DNA from: Zonotrichia leucophrys gambelii
Taxonomy: Eukaryota; Chordata; Aves; Passeriformes; Passerellidae
Direction of reading: 5' to 3'
Assembly (NCBI RefSeq): GCF_028769735.1
Contig: NC_088178.1
Location: 19,108,357-19,172,356, forward strand
Length of the DNA: 64,000 nucleotides
This document shows positions 1 to 11,844 of this stretch, piece after piece. The notes under the pieces were generated by a model that was not told the origin of the DNA, made no database searches, and was given only the letters and a program-made list of their open reading frames with translations. Each line of letters opens with the position of its first letter. Position 1 is the stretch's first letter. The position numbers and the translations under genes were made by a program.

Positions 1-319
1 GCAATGAAAATAAACAACATCCTCTGTGGAAGGCACAAGGAGGGATGGATCTTTTTACTGCAGATCACTATTTTGAGAACTGCCACAATATTGAGGTTCT
101 AGCATAGAGTACAGTGCTGAAACATGTCAACAGCTGTAGCACCTCAGACAATTTATTTGGAAAATAGATGTTTCTCTGGCTGTTCACCAGAGAAATGACT
201 TGTGTAATACAGTTTTATTAATATGTCACAGTCAGTTGTAATAGAGCCACATGAGCACTTAAAAGAGCTGGGGCTCTTAAAAATAGCTGCCAATCAAAAA
301 GTGACATAAGGCAAGTCAT

Positions 320-381
320 TTACAGTTGGACACAATGGTCTTAAGGGTCTTTTCCAGCCTAAATGATTCTGTGATTCTATG
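320..381 (+). mobile_element. CR1 retrotransposon 3' tip
   Basis: This reads like the terminal CR1 segment: GGTCTTAAGGGTCTTTTCC, then AGCCTAAATGATTCTGTGATTCTATG-type octamer repeats, ending with two ATTCTRTG units. It is a 5'-truncated plus-strand copy, and only the last 60 bases or so are clear. Confidence 0.75.
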
Positions 382-3300
382 GTAGCAGGCTACTACTGTG
401 TTTAAATTCAAGTTTAAAGCATATTTGGCTTCTAAGCCTGCCCATTACTTTCCCTGGCCCCTTGCATGTGAGAACTCATCTGTGTGCTGGTGGTGGCTGG
501 TGCTATGATTGTACACACAGGATCAGCTGGTGTGCCAAGGGATGCCTGTAATTCTGGAAGCATGAAAATGCACTGGGTGAGAAGACACAGCATGGCCACA
601 GCACAGCTGTGACAAACTGCTTTTTTTTTGCTTGATTGTTTTAGGGATAGTTCTGCATGCCCTCACAGCCCCCAGTCTGTCCAGAATATATTTTCAGCAT
701 TTGGAGTGTGATTTAGATCCACTGTTTAGGTGTCCCTCTATTTGTTTACTGTTGTCACTAAGTAATATTTGAATCCTTAGGCCAACTTAGCAACTCCTCT
801 AAATTTAGCTGAGAGTAAACATCTCAGAGCTGTGGAGAGCTTGCAGCTTTCACAAAAATTGTAGCCCCCTTTTTAAGGGGGATTTGAGCCCAATAGCCAC
901 CTGCTATACATGGTTTGCAAGCAGTCTGGTCAGTGCATATATGGGTTGGAATTTGTCTCACCATCCTTAAGGTTTGGAGATGGCCAGAGGGAGGAATATG
1001 ACATTTTTCAGGACATTGGAGGTGTGGTGGGATATGTGGCAGAATGGTGCCACGTTTAGGACTCCAAAGCCAGCCCATTGCTGATCTGCTTCTAGAATAG
1101 TGTGTATTCCCCTAGGTAGGGGAAAAAGCCTAGACTGAGGTGAAAGCATTATCAGATGGAAAATAAGTGGTTAAAACAGTTTTCATGGATGTAGATAGCT
1201 GGGAAAACAGCCTTCTCACTTTTTGCTTCTCTGGGAAGTGAGGGCATATTTTAAATTTTGAAGAAAAAAATAGAACAAAAACATTTTAAATTTAAAGCAA
1301 CATTGAAAGTGCTTTACAGGAAATGTTGGCTCACGTGTCCCTTTTCCAAACTCTGGGTTTATGTTTGCCTTAGTATAATATAGGAGCACTTCAGAGCACA
1401 GCCCACGCAGGGCACCTGGTTGTGTGTGATGCTGCTCTGAGTTGGGCATCAGCCTTGTGAGGTCATGGAGCTGATGCTGTAATTTTGCATATAAAAAGCT
1501 GTATTAATTGTTGCAATTCAAATGCATGCCCTTGACTGAAAAACATCTGGGATAAAAATATGTTCTAGACAGTGTTTCATATAATATGCACTTTACAGTT
1601 TACTTCATAAGGTAGCATGTTCATAGTCACTGCTCCAAAAGTAAATCAGACAGAATAATAATTTCCAGTGTAATATTGTACAAAAATGAGCAAATGGTTT
1701 ATCCTGGCTTTTAAGAAAAAGTATAGGAGCATTGATTTTCTCCCATCAGGTTGCTTTTCATCTGTAAACTGCTAGCAGGGTTATTAAGTACTCGATGAAC
1801 TCTTAAAATTGCAGCCTACCTAAGCAGCATCTTTTTATGCTAGATATTTTCTGTATATTGTAATAATAACTTCTTCGGGGAATAAATAATAGTTTTCCCA
1901 TTTATGTAAAACTGTATTCTTTGCTTAAAAGAATAAATCTTATTGGAGCTTTCTCCTAGAGTAACAGTTTGATAAATGGTTACTGTAATTAAGTTAGTGT
2001 AATTAATTTTATAATGGCTTTTCAAGAAGCTGTGTGATTTAATGTATCTCAAAGATGTAAGTCACGTGTTTTGGTAATCCTGCACAGGAGATACTCTTTG
2101 GATAACAGGACAGCTAATTAGCAATTGAATGGTTTCACATGAAAAAGCCATATTATAATTTAGAGTGGGACTTTCACTTAGGTTGATAAAGTGGATTGGG
2201 TAGGTGTGGTGATAAGGATATAGAGGGATGGCCAATAAGTGAGGCTGAGCATATTTTTTTTAAACTGGGGCATGGAATTTATTATAGCTTAAATAATACA
2301 GCATAAATAGCTGCTGCTTCAATTTTTACATAGTCTGATTTAATAAGTTAATTCTATCAGACAGTAGTGACTTTATAGTTGTGTTCTTTCTGTCTTCTAG
2401 CAGTTCCTCAGGATTTCCTTGTGTCTCTTTCTCCAGTCAGCATCCACTCCTTTTGCCAGTGTAGCTGCTCTCCTTATCTGTGCATTCACATTTAGCATTG
2501 CCCTCAGCCTGCCTTCGTCACAGCTCCACCAGGATTTCTGTTCTCAGGCAAACTTCTCTATGCCAAATCCCAATTTCTTACTCCAAAATATGGAGGAAGA
2601 AAACCTTCTTGAGGAAACAGTCAGATGTATCTTAAGCAGCAAGAAGGGTTTAAAATAATTTCCATATTTGTGCACAGAAATGAGTAATTATTTTGACTGA
2701 AAATTCAGGAGAGAGACAGCAGGGTGGGAATATCAGTCTGAGACAGATGCTTCAATGTATAATTTCAGCACAAACTCTAATTTGGCCAGGATACAAGAAA
2801 CTGAAAGCAGTTAAAGTGTTTCAGGCTTTAAAGAGAAGAAATTTGAGAAGCAACCACTGTTGCTTTTCTAGAGTTCTGCTGTGAAGTCACACTTGTATAA
2901 TTCATATTTAGTTTTATGTGAAGTAATTTTTGCAATCTTATCCTGGAATGTCTGGCTGCAAGAGGGGTGATGCTATATCACACCCACCCTCCCAGTAAGT
3001 TTCCTCACACAGGTAGCCCAGCAGAGTGAGGAACAGCAGAGCTGCCAGCAGTTGTGCCAGCACTGCTGAGTGAAGGGGTGCAGGGGAGCAGATGTGCATT
3101 GCTGCTCATTGCCATGCAACTTTCTGGTTCAGCCTTTTTTGTGGTTTTAGAGAAAGAGTAAGACTGTGTTAGGAGGAGGCTGAGCTTTTGTTTGATTTCA
3201 TACATCCCGTTATTTAACTACCAGTTCATTCTCGCTGCCCATTATGGGTTTTTTTCTTCAGAAAGAAGTAGAAATAGATCTCCACAAGAAGATTCTTTCT

Positions 3301-6300
3301 AAAGAGTTTCTTTCCTCTTAAGTAAGAACAGGTTTGTCTAGCCTAGTGAACCCATCTCTTTTAAGGAAGAAAAATAGCATATTGAATTATCCATTCTGGT
3401 TCTTTGCAGTTTCAGTTTTGAGTAAAACTTTTCCCTTGCTAGTTTGCTAGCTTTTAAAACCGGTTGATTTATTTTTCCATATGATTCTATTTTTTTCTTT
3501 TACTTTCTTTATTTTATCTTACTAGCCTTTTATATATAAGATTAATATAAGTAGTCCCATTCTGAAAGACTATATTTTGACCATATGCAATATAATCCTA
3601 CCGTGTCAGAGACAGCTGAAATCTCAGAATAACTTCAGTACCATTTATTAATTTTTATTGTTTTTAGGCTTTTGTTATAGCTTTCAGCTGCTTATTGTTA
3701 CGTATTATTTTAAGATCTCCATAATGTCTTTTGGTGGAGGTTATTTCTGTCATTTGAAAGTACTGCTTGTTTTGATTCATGTAGAATCAGAAGAATAAAA
3801 TGCTGTTTCCAGAAAACTGATTTCTTGCTAATGTAGTTCTGTGAAACTTGGTGTGTGTGTGGGAAGAGATGCTGGCATACTCTAGATGTGATAGACTGCT
3901 GAATATGATTTGTTAAATGTAATTCATCCCTAATTTAGTAATACTACTTTGTTAGGAAGTAATGTATTTTTTATGTGGAGATAATCCAAAATCTTGATAA
4001 TCTGGTGTCTGTGCAGATTCTCATCTTTTCAGAGGTGCTAATTTTTTTGTCTTGGGCAAATACTTCTGTAAGAGATTAGATTCTGTTTGCATAAATTGCT
4101 GCTTTCAGTTTTTCAAGATGTACTGTTGTAACTAACATTCCATTGCTCTGCAGAGAATTTAAGAACTGCTATTTCATACCACAGAGATCCACCAGTTTAT
4201 TACTTTGGGTAATTATATATGTGTGTCACATTTGCTCTTGTAAATGGTGACTTTGCCTATAGCAGATACTGTCTCTGAAGTAATTTGAGGTTTACTGAAG
4301 TATGGTACTAGAGGGTGCTCCTGCTATCAGATATATACAAATACCATATCTGACCTCTAGGAAAAATTTGAATTTCTATCACTGCAGTATTATCACTGAG
4401 CGTATTGGTTGTTAGATGAGACTCAGAAGAAAGATAACACATTATTTCTCTTCAATATGAAAATGATTTATTATTCTCTAGATCAGATGAACACACTGTT
4501 CTGTTTTCTAGGGTTGAATTGTTGTAGAAGACTTTAGATATTGCCCATTCTCATCAAATAGTGACATCAAACAACTATTGGAGACTTCTCTTGGAAGTCT
4601 GTTCTTCCCCACCTGCAGTACGCATTTTTTTTTATTTGTTTAATGTTGTATGTAATATTAATTTATCCATCCTAAGTTCCATATATATAATTCTACCACA
4701 GTTACAATAGAGAGCAAATCTCTTGGTTTGCTGGTTTCAGGTCTGGTATACACCCAGTATGTTCAGGTATTCACTGCTTTTTTTCACTGCCTCTTTTCTG
4801 GCTTAGGGCCACGTGGAACATGTAACTGCATCCATGTTTCTCAATTCCTTTAAACAGTTTGGCTTGCACTTGACTCTCAGATAGACAGTACTGGCATAAT
4901 CCAGAAGAAAAGTTGGTTATTCTGTATGTTTGGGAAGGGTTTTCCTTATTCTGCTGTCTTTAACTGTTGTTTTTCATCTCCATGTAAATTTGCTTCTTTG
5001 TTGCTAGAAGTTTTCATGCACACAGTTCAGCATCCAGTAGCTTTACTAAATAGGCTTGTGGCTGAGTTAAATAAAAATTATAGCAAAATGTGAATATGAT
5101 TATATGTATTGGTAGAGTCTGCCTAAAGCTGACTAAGTTTAAGGGTTCTTAAGTGCAAAAAATGCATACCCAGATATGCATCCTATATTGTCATCAAATG
5201 CTTGATTGTATGCAAGATATACAGACAATTTTTGCAAGCAGTTGAACTTCAGTCTCACTCTGAAGATTGTCCATACTGGTTAATGTGTGACTATTTCCTG
5301 GATGGTTTCAGCAGCAGCATTTGCTCATTGGTTCTTACACAGGTCCTTCCCCACAAGAGACAAATTCAGGGTCCCTTACTTGTGTCAAGCGCTCTGTCTG
5401 CATTACACTCTATTTAACCTGTAACTTCTTAATTTTTAGTGGGCTCTGCAGACCAGAGTGTGTTGTTTCTTAGCTGATTATCCCTCTTCAAACTTCTAGT
5501 CTTTATTGCAGTATTTCAGTGTTAATGTTGATGTGGTTCTCTGCAGAAAGGCTTTTAGACCTAAAAGCTTACTTAGTTTCCCTTGCACTCTTTATTCCAA
5601 CTTGTAAATAGCTGCTGAAATGAGTGGTGTACAAAATATTAAATTACTCTTCCATTGAATTTCTCTGCCACAGAAGATGTGGTTGTTCTAAGTGAAAAAT
5701 GTCATTGTAATTGGTTATGCAATGTAAAGGAATAATAGTTAATTTTCAAGACAGTTTTTCCAAGAAAACTTCAGTGAAAAATTATATAATTGTTCACTTG
5801 TTAAGCCCTTGTGAATATTGTTTTTCTAGGTTTTAAGCATAATTAAGGTGCTGTCATTTCACTGTATCCTGATTTAAATTTCCTGGTTTTGTAAATTGTT
5901 ATTCCCTCCTTCATTCCTGCAAACTGCTACCAGACAAAAAATTCTGACTAAGTAAAACTTTTTTTACCCACCTTGGTTTCTTCTCTGAAGATATTTATGC
6001 AGTCTTTTTGCTGTGTCTAAAATGCTTCAGCTGTCCCCAAAGGCAAATGGACACAGCAGGGGTTGTGTCTTTCCTGCTGTGAGTAAAATAGGCTTGTTTT
6101 GGGCAAAAGAAAATCAGGAGAGACGAGGTGTACAAGTCTGACAAAATACTGACATTACTATTGCAGCCATTCCTGAAACAACTTATTCATATGTTCTCTA
6201 CTTAGGACTGGTAAAGTAATTAAAAATTTTGAGATTTGGCCACCTTCTGATTGGCTCACTGTTAATATTTTGTTTAAATGTTTTCTTTGAATGTTTTTTT

Positions 6301-9300
6301 TTAAATATATTTTGTATTTTTACCAAAGTTACTGAGCTAGTATTTTTATTGGGTATGCTGTTCTTTTGCAATAATTGGTCAAACTTTGTCGTACTTTTAG
6401 TGTTTCCAGAGGCATCAGTTAAAGATATCTTTAGGAAAGGCAATAATATGGATTAAGAGTACCATGCATTTTCAAGTGATTGTCTTTGCCTTCTTCTTCC
6501 ATTCTTTGTTTGTCTTATCATAATGATAGTTCTCTGCTGTTTGCTAAATTGAGAAATCCCACTGAATAAATGAAACCTGATTTGATGTAGTAATCTACAT
6601 AATAGAATTTGTGGCACTTCATGTAGCATCACTGAAGAAACATCTTCTGTTACTGAACTTCACTGCAATTAGACCTAATTAATCTCATCTCCTCTTATGC
6701 AGCTCAGTTTGTATTTTGAATTGCAACTTAATGGTGAATTAATTTTCTGTTCTTACCAGTATGAAATCCTAACTAGGTTGAAAGTAAAGACAATTTTCAG
6801 TAATCTAAATATAAAAACTGTGTAGAATGAAGAATATGGAGGAATATCAGTCAGCTTGTGGTTTAGATCATGAAGATTTGAATTGTCAAGAGGAAAAAAA
6901 GGTCACTTGTATGAAGTCAATAGAATATGAAGAAAGCTTCAATAACCACTATTCTGTAGTGAATTATGGTGCCTTCACAGTACTAGATGTTCTTAAATTA
7001 AATGTGATTGCTGGTGTATTTTTTCAAGTAGTAACTTGGTCTTTGGCACAGATGCCCAGATTGGAGACTATTGAAAGCATTGTGTAACATTTGGATCTGT
7101 AGAAGTATTTTGTCTGTCAATATCCAAAATATTTCACTTCCACTACAAACGAGGTGCTACACACTGTTTTCCTTGAATGAAGAACAGGTTTAATGTGAAC
7201 TCTAGAAAGCATTTTAGTCCCATTGGTCAATGATAGTTATTCAGGGATTTGGAGCCAATATAAGTTTAGAGGTCTGCTCAGTTAATTAAAATTAAACAGC
7301 AGAGTTTTTCACTGTGTATCTAATTATAAAATACAGTTCATTTCATAATTCATTAGTTGTAGTAATACCTGTCACAACTTGTTTACTTATGTCTCTTCAA
7401 ATACCTTCTGAAATTTGAACACTAACACGACTCCTGTGAATAAATTTGCTTGCACATTTAGTGTGATACAGTGAATCACTTAGAAACTACTCAGGAAAGC
7501 ATTTTACATCTGAAACCTAAATTAACATTTCACATACTTAATTACTTCATAGCATATTAATCTTTCTTTCAGTAGGACACTTTTAAAATTGATACTTTCT
7601 TCTTTAAAAAGCTGTTACTCTTTATTTGTCCTGTTGCATTCTTCTTCTTTTCCAGTGTGGCAATTTAAATGTTTTATTGATATCTTTGTCTTTTTCTCAA
7701 CAGTTTTCAAAATCTGGTTAATGTGATGGCATAAACTAGTAAAGCATTTGGATTACATGATGGATATCAGCAATGGTGATTGATATTATTTGAGTGGTAC
7801 AGTAAGAGTCTGCTGTATGAAATGCCACAAGTTTACATTTCTTCTAGTTTTGCAATGGTAAGTTTTTTTATATTTTTACTAAGGAAATAATAACTTACTT
7901 TCTTGTCACGTAAAAGGTGTATTTCTTGAGAAAGTATCATATCAGCAAATCAGTAAGGATTTCTTTCTTTCATATGATTTCTAAAGTCTCTTGTGTTCAG
8001 AAGTAATTACTAACCAAAGTATACATTTGAATTTGGTCAAAGTTATTTTATTGGTACTAATTTGAAATGTCAGTTACTCACCCCTTATGTGTGCTAGCTT
8101 AAATTAGAACAACCTAGGGGAAATGGGATCTGTAAATAATGTTTGGGTTCAACCCCAAATGGGATCACTCTCCTGATGGTATTGAGCTTGCATGCAAAGA
8201 GGGAGAATATGCAGGCAAGTCTACCCATGTGGAAAATAGGTGTAAAAACCATGATGGAAAACACATAGTGTTGTGCTCTCTTCAGTCAGCTGCTGATGTT
8301 TGACCATTTGCTGCTTGACATATTATTTGTATTTTCTCTTAAGGCAGAGTGTGTTGGAGGGCTCACACTTATTTACTTTTAAGTGGACAGAATGAAAGTT
8401 AGTGCTGCAGCATCTCTTTAGCTATATTTTCAGGAATACAAACAGTGCACCTTTCCAGGCATTCATCTGAGGCTGCAGGAGTATCTAACAAGCAGGAGGG
8501 TTGTAGCAGCACAGATAAATCACAGTTTTGAGAACATTTGAAATTTTCACTTTTTAATTGTCTTTTTCTTTGTTGCACAAAATGATGTGCTGTCATACCA
8601 ATTGTTTATGAGCTATACCATATTTACACAAAATTAATGTGCTTTCCTCTACAGTTTTGTCCAAAACTACAACAAGCAATGCTGTTAGGATACATTGCTT
8701 TCCTTAAGAAATACTGCTTGCATTGTGAATTTCTAAACACACCATACAGTAAATACTGGTAATTGTTAAACAGAATTGTATTGGATGTGAGTGTACTTGT
8801 CTTGTCCCATTCCCTTTTCTGTTCTAGGACCATCTGACACTTAAATACTAGATTTGGGAGAATGTATGAGTTTATGTTCTTGTTTTCCCCTTCTGCACTG
8901 AAAATGAAAAATGCCTCTTGAAACAATTTTCTCCATTTGTTATTTTCAGCATTTCTAAGTAATGTGTGAAAGGTTTGATTCCATATTTAAAATTTGTAGT
9001 CTTCACATCATATGACAGTTGAAAGGATTTGTATAATCTGGAATTTGGGTCGATGAAAAAGGGAAGATGTACCATTATGCACAAATGTGAGATGCATCTA
9101 TTTGTTAGCAAGGCTATTATGACAGGTCTGTGGTGATATGGAGTTTGACATATTGAACTTAAAAAGATTAAATTAATAGAAGGGTAACAGAGGTAACAGA
9201 GTTCTCCTAAGAATTATTTTGAGATGCTGGGTAGGTCAAGTACTCCTACATTTCACCCTGAAATGTGAAATACAGCCACTCTTAAATGGGATGTTTTAAA

Positions 9301-9429
9301 CTTACCTTTGAGTCTGACTTTCCTTAAATCTGATCTGAGTGGTGATCCATCTCAGCAGCTGAAACAGCCTTCCAGTGCCTCAGATGAGATTCCTGATAGA
9401 GTTAGGCTTTTGTTGTCAGAAGTCATAAA

Positions 9430-9672
9430 GAAGTAGGAGAGGCCCCACCTGAAATAAGGAAAATAAGAAAAAATATTTTTGCTTTAAGGACTGGAACAGG
9501 TTGCCCAGAGAAGCTGTGGAATATCTGTACTCAGTGTTTTGCAAGACTCAGCTGGATAATGTTCCATGAAACAAAATCTCAATTTACGCCTCATGTTCAT
9601 TTGAATGGGAGGTTGGATAGAATTGCCTCCCAAAGGCTTTTCCAGCTGGAATGATTTTATGATTCTGATTCA
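9430..9672 (+). mobile_element. CR1 retrotransposon fragment (3' end)
   Basis: A diverged copy of the avian CR1 3' region: GGACTGGAACAGGTTGCCCA near 9488, GAGGTTGGATAGAATTGCCT near 9610, and a TTTTCCAGCTGGAATGATTT...ATGATTCT terminus near 9640-9668. It lies about 620 bases before the first ZZZ3 coding exon. Confidence 0.75.
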
Positions 9673-10291
9673 GAAATTTTGTTTTATTTCATTTTTACTA
9701 ATAACTCTAAGTATTTTTTAGTGGTGTGCTTTATTTTTTTAATTCCTTGCTAAATTAGAATTGCAGTTCTGTTTTGTCATATATGAGAGATTTGTTTTTT
9801 CTTTAAGCAACAACTGAGTAAGCAAATGCAGTTTTAATGGTTTACTTCTTAGTCTGTGAAACCATGTAACTGGAAACTGTGGGATATTAAAAATGCAGTC
9901 TCGTACTTTTAAGTTGAACAGGAAAATGTAAATAATAATATCAATACGTTATAATATATGTACAATACATAAAAATAGTGTATTTTAGTAACTAGAGCCT
10001 AACTGGGACATTCCAGCCTTACATAAGGCACAAATATGAGCAATACTCACACAAGTACTGAAGCCAGAACAACCACAAATACCAAGTCAGCTACTTTGTA
10101 GCTGAGATGGAAAAATTTAGTGCACTAAAGAAATGCCACGGAAAGAAGCAGTATGAATACATTGGATGGGCTTATTCAGTTTTACATTGGTACATTTGTG
10201 ACAATACATTCTTCACATTTTCTCTGTCTCTAGGTGTTATTTAGTATTTTTTCTGACTGTTTTGTTTACATTTTTTTTGAAGGTTTCCCAG

Positions 10292-11844
10292 TGAGTGGAT
10301 CACAATGAACATAATTTAGGGACTTGCCATAGTATGGCTGCTTCTCGATCTACTCGTGTTACAAGATCTACAGTGGGTTTAAATGGTTTGGATGAAAATT
10401 TTTGTGGTAGAACATTAAGGAACCGCAGTATTGCTCATCCGGAGGAGGTCTCAGCCCATCCTCAGATCCGATCCAGGTCACCAAAGAAGAGGCCAGAGTC
10501 TGTGCAAACTCAGAAGGGCAGCAACGGTGGCAGAACTACTGATTTGAAACAGCAGAGTGCTCGGGAGTCATGGGTGAGCCCTAGAAAGAGAGGGCTGTCC
10601 ACTTCGGAGAAAGATAATGGTGATAAACAAACTGTGGAAAATAGTGAAAAAAAGCAAGCAGAACCTGTTTCACCAGTTTTGAAAAGAATTAAACGCTGCC
10701 TACGTTCAGAGGCACCCAACAGTTCTGAGGAAGACTTGCCCACTAAGGCAGAGAAGGAGCCATTGGAGCATAAAAGCTTGGTGTCGGACAATGATGCAGC
10801 CTCCACGGGGACTAAGCGAGCTTGTCGATGTCTTATATTGGATGATTGTGAGAAAAGGGAAGTTAAAAAGGTGAATGTCTGTGCAGAAGGGTTTAATAAT
10901 TCTGCAGTAGTTGAGGAGGTTGCAGGTTATCAGACTGTCAATGGAGTTGGTGAGAGAGACTCAAATTCTCTTAACTGTGATGACTGTCAGGTTGATGGGA
11001 GCGCTAAGCAGAACAGTGCTGGTTCCCATACGCCCAAGGACAAAACAGTAGCAGAAAATGGAAACTCATTTGCCCATTCTTCGTTGCTGCTTAATAGCAG
11101 CAAAGAGGACAGTGTTGTAGACCATTATGTGCCTTGCACAAACTCTCAAGAACAGGTAAAGTTAGAGGACCACAAACCAATAAATGACTGCTTGCCTGAG
11201 GAGCATCCTAATCAGGCATTTGAGCCAGCTACAGGGTCCTTTTCTGAAATCCAGTCATCTTTGTTAAGGGATTCGGAGGAGGAGGTGGATGTTGTGGGAG
11301 ATAGCAGTGCCTCTAAGGAACAGTGTGCTGAAAACACCAATAGCAACCTGAACACTCACCAAGACAGTGCATCAATCTCAGGTGAACCTGAACCACATTC
11401 TTCAGTGCTGAACTGTGTTTCGGCTCAGATGACAAATATGTTGGAACTCCAAGAACACAGATACACGTTGAGAACTTCACCACGAAGGGCTGCCCCTGCC
11501 AGAAGTAGCCCTCCTAAAAATAACTCTCCTTGCAGAGAAAATGGACAGGTTGAGGAAAATAATCTTAGTCCTACTGAAAAGAATGTACCTGTAGGTATTA
11601 ATAATATCAATGGATCTCCCAAAAAGTCTGAAGAAATCAAACAGAATGAAAAAGAGAGAAATAGTAATACAGGGGATCATGGGAGTGATGGACTAAGAAA
11701 GCCACTTTCTGAGTCTAGGCTTGTTGCTGGATTTGTACCATCTGCCAAAGAGAGTGCCAACATCCACACTGCAGAGGAGGATGAGGAAGAGCCTGATGTG
11801 TATTACTTTGAATCAGATCATGTGGCATTGAAACACAACAAAGA
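10292..11844 (+). CDS. ZZZ3: ZZZ3 first coding exon (5' UTR tail plus residues 1-504)
   Basis: The acceptor CAG is at 10289-10291 and the donor GTATGT at 11845-11850. Coding begins at 10334, and the exon ends two bases into the codon for D504. A second AG lies 9 bases upstream of the chosen acceptor, so the exact exon edge is less certain than the coding start. The exon encodes the long low-complexity N-terminal half. It contains SP-flanked basic patches (RSRSPKKRP at 46-54, VSPRKR at 81-86, LKRIKR at 116-121), the Cys-rich conserved segment [15 protein letters not shown] at 162-176, a possible sumoylation consensus VKLE at 275-278, a second Arg/Ser/Pro cluster (377-395) and an acidic run (481-488). 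No folded domain is visible. Nuclear localisation through the basic patches is an inference. Confidence 0.93.
10305..10319 (+). promoter_or_regulatory. Short uORF in ZZZ3 leader
   Basis: An ATG at 10305 opens a four-codon reading frame (MNII then TAG) that ends 14 bases before the ZZZ3 ATG at 10334. It lies inside the same exon if the acceptor at 10289-10291 is used. Such a short uORF followed closely by a strong-context ATG can reduce or tune translation; that effect here is an inference. Confidence 0.5.

Larger units (their letters stand above)
1..10291. other. Upstream non-coding region of ZZZ3 (5' UTR intron or flank)
   Basis: AT-rich sequence without convincing coding exons. The open frames here are short and lack conserved motifs. 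It contains CR1 remnants near 320-381 and 9430-9672. ZZZ3 is known to have non-coding 5' exons, so this is probably intronic, but no first exon, promoter or CpG island was recognised. The true promoter may lie to the left of the window. Confidence 0.6.

Noticed and set aside
10295..10333. Extending the ZZZ3 start 13 codons upstream
   Set aside because: The upstream extension starts at GTG, not ATG. The ATG at 10334 has good context and matches the known N-terminus.
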